Assembly (NCBI GenBank): GCA_949126835.1
Contig: OX421497.1
Location: 49,399,974 to 49,463,973 of the forward strand
Origin: Anisus vortex
Lineage: Eukaryota > Mollusca > Gastropoda > Planorbidae
Direction: 5' to 3'
Length of the DNA: 64,000 bases
Part shown: positions 1-14,000 of the stretch, piece by piece
Layout of the letters: every line of letters begins with the position of its first letter
Numbering within the stretch: the stretch's first letter is position 1
Notes under the pieces: model-generated
The model's input: the letters and a program-made list of their open reading frames with translations, nothing else
Told to the model about the DNA's origin: nothing
Database searches by the model: none
Made by a program: the position numbers and the translations under genes

Positions 1-880
1 AGGTAGCGCCGACCTACTCAAAGGTAGCGCCTACCTACTAAACGGTAGCGCTGACGTACTCAGAGGTAGCGCCAACCTACTTAGTGGTGGCGCCGACCTA
101 CTCAAAGGTAGCGCCGACCTACTTAGCGGTGGCGCCGACCTACTCAGAGGTAGCGCCGACCTACTTAGCGGAGGCGCCGACCTACTAAAAGGTAGTGCCG
201 ACCTACTCAAAGGTAGCGCCGACCTATTAAAAGGTAGCGCCGACGTACTCAGAGGTAGCGCCGACCTACCCAGCGGTAGCGCCGACCGACTCAGCGGTAG
301 CGCCGACATACTCAGCGGTGGCGCCGACCTATTAAAAGGTAGCACCGACCTACTTAGCGGTGGCGCCGACCTACTGAAAGGTAGCGCCGACCTACTAAAA
401 GGTAGTGCCGACGTACTCAAAGATAGCGCCGACCTACCCAGCGGTACCGCCGACCTACCCAGCCGTAGCGCCGACCCACTCAGCGGTAGCGCCGACCTAT
501 TTAGCGGTGACGCCGACATACTCTAATGTAGCGCCGACCTACTAAAAGGTAGCGCCGACGTACTCAGCTGTAGCGCCGACCTACTCAGCGGTAGCGCCGA
601 CCTACCCAGCGGTAGCGCCGACCTACCCAGTGGTAGCGGCGACCTACCCAGCGGTAGCGCCGACATACCTAGCGGTAGCGCCGTCCTACTTAAAGGTAGC
701 GCCGACCTACTAAAAGGTAGCGCCGACGTACTCAGCTGTAGCGCCGACCTACTAAGCGGTAGCGCCGACCTACCCAGCGGTAGCGCTGACCAACCCAGCG
801 GTAGCGCCGACGTACCCAGCGGTAGCGCGACCTACCCGCCGTAGCGCCGACCTACCCAGCGGTAGCGCCGACCTACCCAG
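1..880 (+). repeat. Long exact repeat, copy 1 of 2 (4,128-bp spacing)
   Basis: By eye it is identical to 4,129-5,008, with the first mismatch at 881 versus 5,009. The spacing of 4,128 bp is not a multiple of 21 because shortened units lie between. The left limit is set by the window edge. Confidence 0.85.
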
Positions 881-3800
881 TGGTAGCGCGACCTACCCGG
901 CGGTAGCGCCGACCTTCCCAGCGGTAGCGCCGACCTACTTAGCGGTAGTGCCGACCTACTCAAAGGTAGCGCCGACCTACTAAAAGGTAGCGCCGACGTA
1001 CTCAGAGGTAGCGCCCACCTACTCAGCGGTAGCGCCGACCTACCCAGCGGTAGCGCCGACCTACCCAGCCGTAGCGCCGACCTACCCAGCGGTAGCGCCG
1101 ACCTACCCAGCGGTAGCGCCGACCTATCCGGCGGTAGCGCTAACGTACTTAGCGGTGGCGCCGACCTACTCATCGGTAGCGCCGACCTACCCAGCGGTAG
1201 CGCCGACCTACCCAGCGGTAGCGCCGACCTACCCAGCGGTAGCGCCGACCTACCCGGCGGTAGCGCTGACGTACTTAGTGTTGGCGCCGACCTACTCAAA
1301 GGAAGCGCCAACCTACTAAAAGGTAGCGCCGACGTACTCAGAAGTAGCGCCGACCTACTCAGCGGTAGCGCCGACCTACCCAGCATTAGCGCCAACCTAT
1401 CCAGCAGTAGCGCCGACCTACCCAGCGGTAGCGCCGACCTACTCAGCGGTAGCGCGACCTACCCAGCGGTAGCGCCGACCTACTTAGAAGTAGCGCTGAC
1501 CTACTTAGCGGTGGCGCCGACCTACTCAAAGGTAGCGCCAACCTACTAAATGGTAGCGCCGACGTACTCAGAGGTAGCGCCGACCTACTCAGCGGTAGCG
1601 CCGACCTACCCAGCGGTAGCGCCGACCTACCCAGCGGTAGCGCCGACCTACCCGGCGGTAGCGCTGACGTACTTAGCGGTGGCGCCGACCTACTCAAAGG
1701 TAGCGCCGACCTACTAAAAGGTAGCGCCGACGTTCTCAGAGGTTGCGCCGACCTACTCAAAGGTAGCGCCTACCTACTAAACGGTAGCGCTGACGTACTC
1801 AGAGGTAGCGCCAACCTACTCAGCGGTAGCGCCGACTTACTTAGCGGTGGCGCCGACCTACTCAAAGGTAGCGCCGACCTACTAAGCGGTGGCGCCGACC
1901 TACTCAGAGGTAGCGCCGACCTACTTAGCGGTGGCGCCGACCTACTAAAAGGTAGCGCCGACCTACTCAAAGGTAGCGCCGACCTATTAAAAGGTAGCGC
2001 CGACGTACTCAGAGGTAGCGCCGACCTACCCAGCGGTAGCGCCGACCGAGTCAGCGGTAGCGCCGACCTACTTAGCGGTGGCGCCGACCTATTAAAAGGT
2101 AGCACCGACCTACTTAGCGGTGGCGCTGACCTACTGAAAGGTAGCGCCGACCTACTAAAAGGTAGTGCCGACGTACTCAAAGGTAGAGCCGACCTACCCA
2201 GCGGTACCGCCGACCTACCCAGCCGTAGCGCCGACCTACTCAGCGGTAGCGCCGACCTACCCAGCGGTAGCGCCGACCTACCCAGCGGTAGCGCCGACCT
2301 ACCCAGCGGTAGCGCCGACCTACCCAGCGGTAGCGCAAACCTACCCAGTGGTAGCGCGACCTACCCGGCGGTAGCGCCGACCTACCCAGCGGTAGCGCCG
2401 ACCTACTTAGCGGTTGTGCCGACCTACTCAAAGGTAGCGCCGACGTACTCAGAGGTAGCGCCGACCTACTTAGCGGTAGCGCCGACCTACTTAGCGGTAG
2501 CACCGACCTACCCAGCGGTAGCGCCGACCTACCCAGCGGTAGCGCCAACCTACCCAGTGGTAGCGCAACCTACCCGGCGGTAGCGCCGACCTACCCAGCG
2601 GTAGCGCCGACCTACTTAGCGGTGGTGCCGACCTACTCAAAGGTAGCGCCGACCTACTAAAAGGTAGCGCCGACGTACTCAGAGGTAGCGCCGACCTACC
2701 AAGCGGTAGCGCCAACCTATCCAGCGGAAGCGCCGACCTACTCAGCGGTAGCGCCGACCTACTTAGCGGTGGCGCCGACCTAGCCAGCGTTAGCGCCGAC
2801 CAACTTAAATGTAGAGCCGACGTACTCAAAGGTTGCGCCGACATACTCAAAGGTAGCGCCGACAAACTAAAAGGTAGCGCCGACGTACTCAGCTGTAGCG
2901 CCGACCTACTCAGCGGTAGCGCCGACCTACTAAGCGATGGCGCCGACCTACTTAAAGGTAGCGCCGACCTACTAACAGGTAGCGCCGACGTACTCAGAGG
3001 TAGCGCCGACCTACTCAAAGGTAGCCTTGATCTACTAAACGGTAGCACCGACGTACTCAGAGGTACCGCCGACCTACCCAGCGGTAGCGCCGACTTACCC
3101 AGCAGTAGCGCCGACTTACTCAGCGTTAGCGCCGACCTACTTAGCGGTGGCGCCGACCTAGCAAGCGTTAGCGCCGACCAACTTATATGTAGCGCTGACG
3201 TACTCAGAAGTAACGCCGACCTACCGAGCGGTAGCGCCGACCTACTTAGCGGTGGCGCCGACCTACTCAAAGGTAGCGCCGACCTACTAAAAGGTAGCGC
3301 CGACGTACTCAGCTATAGCGCCGACCTACTCAGCGGTAGCGTTACCTACCCAGCGGTAGTGCCGACCTATATAGCGGTGGCGCCGACCAACTCAAAGGTA
3401 GCGGCGACCTACTAAAAGGTTGCTTCGACGTACTCAGCTGTAGCGCCGACCTTCTCAGCGGTAGCGCCGACCTACTTAGCGGTGACGCCGACCTACTCAA
3501 AGGTAGCGCCGACCTACTAAAGGGTAGCGCCGACGTACTCAGAGGTAGCGCCGACCTACTCAGCGGTAGCGCCGACCTAATCAGCGGTAGCGCCGACCTA
3601 CCCAGCGGTAGCGCCGACCTACCCAGCGGTAGCGCCGACCTACCCAGCGGTAGCGCCGACCTACCCAGTGGTAGCGCGACCTACCCGGCGGTAGCGCCGA
3701 CCTTCCCAGCGGTAGCGCCGACCTACTTAGCGGTAGTGCCGACCTACTCAAAGGTAGCGCCGACCTACTAAAAGGTAGCGCCGACGTACTCAGAGGTAGC

Positions 3801-4128
3801 GCCCACCTACTCAGCGGTAGCGCCGACCTACCCAGTGGTAGCGCGACCTACCCGGCGGTAGCGCCGACCTTCCCAGCGGTAGCGCCGACCTACTTAGCGG
3901 TAGTGCCGACCTACTCAAAGGTAGCGCCAACCTACTAAATGGTAGCGCCGACGTACTCAGAGGTAGCGCCGACCTACTCAGCGGTAGCGCCGACCTACCC
4001 AGCGGTAGCGCCGACCTACCCAGCGGTAGCGCCGACCTACCCGGCGGTAGCGCTGACGTACTTAGCGGTGGCGCCGACCTACTTAAAGGTAGCGCCGACC
4101 TACTAAAAGGTAGCGCCGACGTTCTCAG

Positions 4129-5008
4129 AGGTAGCGCCGACCTACTCAAAGGTAGCGCCTACCTACTAAACGGTAGCGCTGACGTACTCAGAGGTAGCGC
4201 CAACCTACTTAGTGGTGGCGCCGACCTACTCAAAGGTAGCGCCGACCTACTTAGCGGTGGCGCCGACCTACTCAGAGGTAGCGCCGACCTACTTAGCGGA
4301 GGCGCCGACCTACTAAAAGGTAGTGCCGACCTACTCAAAGGTAGCGCCGACCTATTAAAAGGTAGCGCCGACGTACTCAGAGGTAGCGCCGACCTACCCA
4401 GCGGTAGCGCCGACCGACTCAGCGGTAGCGCCGACATACTCAGCGGTGGCGCCGACCTATTAAAAGGTAGCACCGACCTACTTAGCGGTGGCGCCGACCT
4501 ACTGAAAGGTAGCGCCGACCTACTAAAAGGTAGTGCCGACGTACTCAAAGATAGCGCCGACCTACCCAGCGGTACCGCCGACCTACCCAGCCGTAGCGCC
4601 GACCCACTCAGCGGTAGCGCCGACCTATTTAGCGGTGACGCCGACATACTCTAATGTAGCGCCGACCTACTAAAAGGTAGCGCCGACGTACTCAGCTGTA
4701 GCGCCGACCTACTCAGCGGTAGCGCCGACCTACCCAGCGGTAGCGCCGACCTACCCAGTGGTAGCGGCGACCTACCCAGCGGTAGCGCCGACATACCTAG
4801 CGGTAGCGCCGTCCTACTTAAAGGTAGCGCCGACCTACTAAAAGGTAGCGCCGACGTACTCAGCTGTAGCGCCGACCTACTAAGCGGTAGCGCCGACCTA
4901 CCCAGCGGTAGCGCTGACCAACCCAGCGGTAGCGCCGACGTACCCAGCGGTAGCGCGACCTACCCGCCGTAGCGCCGACCTACCCAGCGGTAGCGCCGAC
5001 CTACCCAG
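4129..5008 (+). repeat. Long exact repeat, copy 2 of 2 (4,128-bp spacing)
   Basis: Identical partner of positions 1-880, including rare units such as ATACTCTAATGTAGC. This indicates recent duplication or conversion in domain A. Confidence 0.85.
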
Positions 5009-8000
5009 CGGTAGCGCCGACCTACTTAGCGGTAGCGCCGACCTACCCAGCGGTAGCGCCGACATACCCAGCGGTAGCGCCGACCTACTCAAAGGTAGCG
5101 CCGACCTACTAAAAGATAGCGCCGACGTACTCAGCTGTAGCGCCGACCTACTAAGCGGTAGCGCCGACCTACCCAGCGGTAGCGCTGACCAACCTAGCGG
5201 TAGCGCCGACCTACTTAGCGGTGTCGCCGACCTAATCAAAGGTAGCGCCAGCCTACTAAAAGGTAGCGCCGACCTATCCGGCGGTAGCGCTAACGTACTT
5301 AGCGGTGGCGCCGACCTACTCAAAGGTAGCGCCGACCTACCCAGCGGTAGCGCCGACCTACCCAGCGGTAGCGCCGACCTACCCAGCGGTAGCGCCGACC
5401 TACCCAGCGGTAGCGCCGACCTACCCGGCGGTAGCGCTGACGTACTTAGTGTTGGCGCCGACCTACTCAAAGGTAGCGCCGACCTACTAAAAGGTAGCGC
5501 CGACGTACTCAGAGGTAGCGACGACCTACTTAGCGGTAGCGACAACCTACCCAGCGGTAGCGCCAACCTATCCAGCGGTAGCACCGACCTACCCAGCGGT
5601 AGCGCCGACCTACGTAGCGGTAGCGCTGACCTACTTAGCGGTGGCGCAGACCTACTCAAAGGTAGCGCCGACCTACTAAATGGTAGCGCCGACGTACTCA
5701 GAGGTAGCGCCGACCTACTCAGCGGTAGCGCCGACCTACCCAGCGGTAGCGCCGACCTACCCAGCGGTAGCGCCGACCTACCCGGCGGTAGCGCTGACGT
5801 ACTTAGCGGTGGCGCCGACCTACTAAAAGGTAGCGCCGACCTACTAAAAGGTAGCGCCGACGTTCTCAGAGGTAGCGCCGACCTACTCAAAGGTAGCGCC
5901 TACCTACTAAACGGTAGCGCTGACGTACTCAGAGGTAGCGCCAACCTACCCAGCGGTAGCACCGACCTACTTAGCGGTGGTGCCGACCTACTCAAAGGTA
6001 GCGCCGACCTACTAAAAGAAAGCGCCGACGTACTCAGAGGTAGCGCCGACCTACTCAGCGGTAGCGCCGACCTACCCAGCCGTAGCGCCGACCTACCCAG
6101 CGGTAGCGCCGACCTACCCAGCGGTAGCGCCGACCTATCCGGCGGTAGCGCTAACGTACTTAGCAGTGGCGCCGACCTACTCAACGGTAGCGCCAACCTA
6201 CCCAGCGGTAGCGCCGACCTACCCAGCGGTAGCGCCGACCTACCCAGCAGTAGCGCCGACCTACCCAGCGGTAGCGCCAACCTACCCGGCGGTAGCGCTG
6301 ACGTACTTAGTGTTGGCGCCGACCTACTCAAAGGTAGCGCCGACCTACTAAAAGGTAGCGCCGACGTACCCAGAGGTAGCGCCGACCTACTCAGCGGTAG
6401 CGCCGACCTACCCAGCGGTAGCGCCAACCTATCCAGCGGTAGCGCCGACCTACCCAGCGGTAGCGCCGACCTACTCAGCGGTAGCGCGACCTACCCAGCG
6501 GTAGCGCCGACCCACTTAGCGGTAGCGCTGACCTACTTAGCGGTGGCGCCGACCTACTCAAAGGTAGCGCCGACCTACTAAATGGTAGCGCCGACGTACT
6601 CAGAGGTAGCGCTGACCTACTCAGCGGTAGCGCCGACCTACCCAGCGTTAGCGCCGACCTACCCAGCGGTAGGGCCGACCTACCCGGCGGTAGCGCTGAC
6701 GTACTTAGCGGTGGCGCCGACCTACTCAAAGGTAGCGCCGACCTACTAAAAGGTAGCGCCGACGTTCTCAGAGGTAGCGCCGACCTACTCAAAGGTAGCG
6801 CCTACCTACTAAACGGTAGCGCTGACGTACTCAGAGGTAGCGCCAACCTACTCAGCGGTAGCGCCGACCTACTTAGCGGTGGCGCCGACCTATTAAAAGG
6901 TAGCACCGACCTACTTAGCGGTGGCGCCGACCTACTGAAAGGTAGCGCCGACCTACTAAAAGGTAGTGCCGACGTACTCAAAGGTAGCGCCGACCTACCC
7001 AGCGGTACCGCCGACCCACTCAGCGGTAGCGCCGACCTATTTAGCGGTGACGCCGAAATACTCTAATGTAGCGCCGACCTACTGAAAGGTAGCGCCGACG
7101 TACCCAGCGGTAGCGCGACCTACCCGCCGTAGCGCCGACCTACCCAGCGGTAGCGCCGACCTACCCAGCGGTAGCGCTGACCTACTTAGCGGTAGCGCCG
7201 ACCTACCCAGCGGTAGCGCCGACATACCCAGCGGTAGGGCCGACATACCCAGCGGTAGCGCCGACCTACTCAAAGGTAGCGCCGACCTACTAAAAGGTAG
7301 CGCCGACGTACTCAGCTGTAGCGCCGACCTACTAAGCGGTAGCGCCGACCTACCCAGCGGTAGCGCTGACCAACCCAGCGGTAGCGCCGACGTACCCAGC
7401 GGTAGCGCGACGTACCCGCCGTAGCGCCGACCTACCCAGCGGTAGCACCGACCTACCCGGCGGTAGCGCCGACCTACTTAGCGGTGTCGCCGACCTAATC
7501 AAAGGTAGCGCCAGCCTACTAAAAGGTAGCGCCGACCTATCCGGCGGTAGCGCTAACGTACTTAGCGGTGGCGCCGACCTACTCAAAGGTAGCGCCGACC
7601 TACCCAGCGGTAGCGCCGACCTACCCAGCGGTAGCGCCGACCTACCCAGCGGTAGCGCCGACCTACCCAGCTGTAGCGCCGACCTACCCAGCGGTATCGC
7701 CGACCTACTTAGCGGTGGCGCCGGCGTACTCAGAGGTAGCGCCTACCTACTCAGTGGTAGCGCCGACCTAACCAGCGGTAGCGCCGACCTACTTAGCGGT
7801 GGCGCTGACTTACTCAAAGGTAGCGCCGACCTATTAAATGGTAGCGCCGACGTAATCAGAGGTAGCGCCGACCTACTCAGCGGTAGCGCCATCCTATTCA
7901 AAGGAAGCGCCAACCTACTTAAAGGTAGCGCAGACCTACTCAAAGGTAGTGCCGTCGTACTCAGAGGTAGCGCCGACCTACTCAGCGGTAGCGCCGACCT

Positions 8001-11000
8001 ACCCAGCGGTAGCGCCAACCCACCCAGCGGTAGCGCCGATCTACTAAGCGGTGGCGCCGACCTACTCCAAGGTAGCTCCGACGTACTTAGAGGTAGCGCC
8101 GAGCTACTCAGGAGTAGCGCCGACCTACTCAAAGGTAGCGCCGACGTACTCAGAGGTAGCGCCAACCTACTAAGCTGTAGCGCCGACCTACCCAGCGGTA
8201 TCGCCGACCTACTTAGCGGTAGCGCCGACATACCCAGCGGTAGCGCCGGCCTACCTAGCGGTAGCGCCGACCTACTTAGCGGTGGCGCTGACCTACTCAA
8301 AGGTAGCGCCGACCTACTCAGCGGTAGCGCCGACCTACCCAGCGTTAGCGCCGAACTACCCAGCGGTAGCGCCAACCTACCCAGCGGTAGCGCCGATCTA
8401 CTTAGCGGTGGCGCCGACCTACTCCAAGGTAGCGCCGACCTACTAAAAGGTAGTAGCGCCGGCCTACCCAGCGGTAGCGCCGACCTACTTAGCGGTGGCG
8501 CCGACCTACTCAAAGGTAGCGCCGACCTACTCAAAGGTAGCGCCGACGTACTCAGAGGTAGCGCCGACCTTCTCAGCGGTAGCGCCGATCTAACCAGCGG
8601 TAGCGCCAACCTACCCAGCGGTAGCGCCGATCTACTAAGCGGTGGCGCCGACCTACTCCAAGGTAGCTCCGACGTACTTAGAGGTAGCGCTGAGCTACTC
8701 AGGAGTAGCGCCGACCTACTTAAAGGTAGCGCCGACGTACTCAGAGGTAGCGCCAACCTACTCAGCTGTAGCGCCGACCTACCCAGCGGTATCGCCGACC
8801 TACTTAGCGGTGGCGCCGACGTACTAAGAGGTAGCGCCTACCTACTCAGTGGTAGCGCCGACCTACCCAGCGGTAGCGCCGACAAACCCAGCGGTATCGC
8901 CGACCTACTTAGCGGTGGCGCCGACCTACTCAGCGGTAGCGCCGACTTACACAGCGTTAGCGCCGACCTACTCAGCGGTAGCGCCGTTTTACTCAGCGTT
9001 AGCGCCGACCTACTCAGCGGTAGCGCCGACCTACTTAGCGGTTGCGCCGACCTACTCTAAGGTAGCGCCGACCTACTAAAAGGTTGCGCCGACGTACTCA
9101 GCTTTAGCGCCGACCTACCCAGCGTTAGCGCCCACCTACCCAGCAGTTGCGCCGACCTACTCAGCGGTAGCGCCGACTTACTAAGCGTTAGCGCCGACCT
9201 ATCCAGCGGTAGTGCCGACTTACTCAGCGTTAGCGCCGATCTACTAAGCGGTAGCGCCGACCTACTTAGCGGTGGCGCTGACCTACTCAAAGGTAGCGCC
9301 GACCTACTTAGCGGTGGCGCCGATCTACTCAAAGGTAGCGCAGACCTACTCAAAGGTAGCGCCGACGTACTCTGAGGTAGCGCCGACCTACTTAGCGGAT
9401 GCGCCGACCTACCCAGCGGTAGCGCCGACCTACTCAGCGGTAGCGCCGACCTACCCAGCGGTAGCGCCGACCTACCCAGCGGTAGCGCTGACCTACCCAG
9501 CGGTTGCGCCGACCTACTTAGCGGTGGCGCCGACCTACTCAAAGGTAGCGCAAACCTACTCAAAGGTAGCGCCGACCTACCCAGCGGTAGCGCCGACCTA
9601 CCCAGCGGTAGCGCCGACCTAGCCAGCGGTGTAACCGACCTACCCAGCGGTAGCGCCGACCTACTCAGCGGTAGCACCGACAAACCCAGTGGTAGCGCCG
9701 ACCTACCCAGCGGTAGCGCCGACCTGTTTAGCGGTGGCGCCGACCTACTCAAAGGTAGCGCCGACCTATTAAATGGTAGCGCCGACGTAATCAGAGGTAG
9801 CGCCGACCTACTCAGCGGTAGCGCCGACCTACCCAGCGGTAGCGCCAACCTACCCAGCGGTAGCGCTGACTTACTTAGCGTTGACGCCGACCTACTCAGC
9901 GGTATCGCCGACCTACTACGCGGTGGCGCCGACCTACTCAAAGGTAGCGCCGACCTACTTAGCTGTGGCGCCGACCTACTCAAAGGTAGCGCAGACCTAC
10001 TCAAAGGTAGCGCCGACGTACTCAGAGGTAGCGCCGACCTACTCAGTCGTAGCGCCGACCTACCCAGCGGTAGCGCCGACATACCCAGCGGTAGCGCCGG
10101 CCTACCCAGCGGTAGCGCCGACCTACTTAGCGGTTACGCCGACCTACTCAAAGGTAGCGCCGACCTACTCAAAGGTAGCGCCGACGTACTCAGAGGTAGC
10201 GCCGACCTTCTCAGCGGTAGCGCCGATCTACCCAGCGGTAGCGCCAACCTACCCAGCGGTAGCGCCGACCTATACAGCGGTAGCGCCGACCTACCCAGCG
10301 GTAGCGCCGATCTACTAAGCGGTGGCGCCGACCTACTCCTAGGTAGCTCCGACGTACTTAGAGGTAGCGCCGAGCTACTAAGGAGTAGCGCCGACCTACT
10401 CAAAGGTAGCGCCGACGTACTCAGAGGTAGCGCCAACCTACTTAGCGGTGGCGCCGACGTACTCATAGGTAGTGCCGACCTACTTAGTGGTAGCGCCGAC
10501 CTACCCAGCGGTAGTGCCGACGTACTCAGAGGTAGCGCCAACCTACTCAGCTGTAGCGCCGACCTACCCAGCGGTATCGCCGACCTACTTAGCGGTGGCG
10601 CCGGCGTACTCAGAGGTAGCGCCGACCTACTCGGTGGTAGCGCCGACCTAACCAGCGGTAGCGCCGACCTACTTAGCGGTGGCGCTGACCTACTCAAAGG
10701 TAGCGCCGACCTATTAAATGGTAGCGCCGACGTAATCAGAGGTAGCGCCGACCTACTCAGCGGTAGCGCCATCCTATTCAAAGGAAGCACCAACCTACTT
10801 AAAGGTAGCGCAGACCTACTCAAAGGTAGTGCCGTCGTACTCAGAGGTTGCGCCGACCTACTCAGCGGTAGCGCCGACCTACCCAGCGGTAGCGCCAACC
10901 TACCCAGCGGTAGCGCCGATCTACTAAGCGGTGGCGCCGACCTACTCCAAGGTAGCTCCGACGTACTTAGAGGTAGCGCCGAGCTACTCAGGAGTAGCGC

Positions 11001-14000
11001 CGACCTACTCAAAGGTAGCGCCGACGTACTCAGAGGTAGCGTCAACCTACTCAGCTGTAGCGCCGACCTACCCAGCGGTATCGCCGACCTACTTAGCGGT
11101 AGCGCCGACATACCCAGCGGTAGCGCCGGCCTACCTAGCGGTAGCGCCGACCTACTTAGCGGTGGCGCTGACCTACTCAAAGGTAGTGCCGACGTACTCT
11201 GAGGTAGCGCCGACCTACTCAGCGGTAGCGCCGACCTACCCAGCGTTAGCGCCGACCTACCCAGCGGTAGCGCCGACCTACCCAGCGGTAGCGCCGATCT
11301 ACTTAGCGGTGGCGCCGACCCACTCCAAGGTAGCGCCGACCTACTAAAAGGTAGTAGCGCCGGCCTACCCAGCGGTAGCGCCGACCTACTTAGCGGTGGC
11401 GCCAACCTACTCAAAAGTAGCGCCGACCTACTCAAAGGTAGCGCCGACGTACTCAGAGGTAGCGCCGACCTTCTCAGCGGTAGCGCCGATCTAACCAGCG
11501 GTAGCGCCAACCTACCCAGCGGTAGCGCCGATCTACTAAGCGGTGGCGCCGACCTACTCCAAGGTAGCTCCGACGTACTTAGAGGTAGCGCTGAGCTACT
11601 CAGGAGTAGCGCCGACCTACTTAAAGGTAGCGCCGACGTACTCAGAGGTAGCGCCAACCTACTCAGCTGTAGCGCCGACCTACCCAGCGGTATCGCCGAC
11701 CTACTTAGCGGTGGCGCCGACCTACTTAAAGGTAGCGCCGACGTACTCAGAGGTAGCGCCAACCTACTCAGCTGTAGCGCCGACCTACCCAGCGGTATCG
11801 CCGACCTACTTAGCGGTGGCGCCGACGTACTCAGAGGTAGCGCCGACCTACTCAGTGGTAGCGCCGACCTACCCAGCGGTAGCGCCGACATACCCAGCGG
11901 TATCGCCGACCTACTTAGCGGTGGCGCCGACCTACTCAGCGGTAGCGCCGACTTACACAGCGTTAGCGCCGACCTACTCAGCGGTAGCGCCGTTTTACTC
12001 AGCGTTAGCGCCGACCTACTCAGCGGTAGCGCCGACCTACTTAGCGGTTGCGCCGACCTACTCTAAAGTAGCGCCGACCTACTAAAAGGTTGCGCCGACG
12101 TACTCAGCTTTAGCGCCGACCTACTCAGCGTTAGCGCCCACCTACCCAGCAGTTGCGCCGACCTACTCAGCGGTAGCGCCGACTTACTAAGCGTTAGCGC
12201 CGACCTATCCAGCGGTAGTGCCGACTTACTCAGCGTTAGCGCCGATCTACTCAGCGGTAGCGCCGACCTACTTATCGGTGGCGCTGACCTACTCAAAGGT
12301 AGCGCCGACCTACTTAGCGGTGGCGCCGATCTACTCAAAGGTAGCGCAGACCTACTCAAAGGTAGCGCCGACGTACTCTGAGGTAGCGCCGACCTACTTA
12401 GCGGATGCGCCGACCTACCCAGCGGTAGCGCCGACCTACTCAGCGGTAGCGCCGACCTACCCAGCGGTAGCGCCGACCTACCCAGCGGTAGCGCTGACCT
12501 ACCCAGCGGTTGCGTCGACCTACTTAGCGGTGGCGCCGACCTACTCAAAGGTAGCGCAGACCTACTCAAAGGTAGCGCCGACCTACCCAGCGGTAGCGCC
12601 GACCTACCCAGCGGTAGCGCCGACCTAGCCAGCGGTGTAACCGACCTACCCAGCGGTAGCGCCGACCTACTCAGCGGTAGCACCGACAAACCCAGTGGTA
12701 GCGCCGACCTACCCAGCGGTAGCGCCGACCTGTTTAGCGGTGGCGCCGACCTACTCAAAGGTAGCGCCGACCTATTAAATGGTAGCGCCGACGTAATCAG
12801 AGGTAGCGCCGACCTACTCAGCGGTAGCGCCATTTTATTAAAAGGAAACGCCAAGCTACTTAAAGGTAGCGCAGACCTACTTAAAGGTAGTGCCGTCGTA
12901 CTCAGAGGTTGCGCCGACCTACTCAGCGGTAGCGCCGACCTACCCAGCGGTAGCGCCAACCTACCCAGCGGTAGCGCCGGCCTATCCAGCGGTAGCGCCG
13001 ACCTACTTAGCGGTGGCGCCGGCCTACTCAAAGGTAGCGCCGACCTACTCAGCGGAAGCGCCCACCTACCCAGCGGTTGCGCCGACCTACTTAGCGGTAG
13101 CGCTGACTTACTTAGCGTTGACGCCGACCTACTCAGCGGTATCGCCGACCTACTACGCGGTGGCGCCGACCTACTCAAAGGTAGCGCCGACCTACTTAGC
13201 TGTGGCGCCGACCTACTCAAAGGTAGCGCAGACATACTCAAAGGTAGCGCCGACGTACTCAGAGGTAGCGCCGACCTACTCAGTCGTAGCGCCGACCTAC
13301 CCAGCGGTAGCGCCGACATACCCAGCGGTAGCGCCGGCCTACCCAGCGGTAGCGCCGACCTACTTAGCGGTGGCGCCGACCTACTCAAAGGTAGCGCCGA
13401 CCTACTCAAAGGTAGCGCCGACGTACTCAGAGGTAGCGCCGACCTTCTCAGCGGTAGTGCCGATCTACCCAGCGGTAGCGCCAACCTACCCAGCGGTAGC
13501 GCCGACCTATCCAGCGGTAGCGCCGACCTACCCAGCGGTAGCGCCGATCTACTAAGCGGTGGCGCCGACCTACTCCTAGGTAGCTCCGACGTACTTAGAG
13601 GTAGCGCCGAGCTACTCAGGAGTAGCGCCGACCTACTCAAAGGTAGCGCCGACGTACTCAGAGGTAGCGCCAACCTACTCAGCTGTAGCGCCGACCTACC
13701 CAGCGGTATCGCCGACCTACTTAGCGGTGGCGCCGACGTACTCAGAGGTAGCGCCGACCTACTCAGTGGTAGCGCCGACCTACCCAGCGGTAGCGCCGAC
13801 CTACTTAGCGGTGGCGCTGACCTACTCAAAGGTAGTGCCGACGTACTCTGAGGTAGCGCCGACCTAGTCAGCGGTAGCGCCGAACTACCCAGCGTTAGCG
13901 CCGACCTACCCAGCGGTAGCGCCAAACTACCCAGCGGTAGCGCCGATCTACTTAGCGGTGGCGCCGACCTACTCCAAGGTAGCGCCGACCTTCTAAAAGG

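Larger units (their letters stand above)
1..7690 (+). repeat. Satellite variant domain A
   Basis: Sub-domain defined by runs of CCCAGC-type units, short phase-shifting units (near 830, 3,670, 4,965 and 7,130) and a CCCGGCGG variant. Read in the long minus frame it gives the recurring heptads SALPPGR and SALPLGR and a recurrent frame-shifted ending GATAG. The boundary near 7,690 is approximate and was placed where the variant mix changes. Confidence 0.7.
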
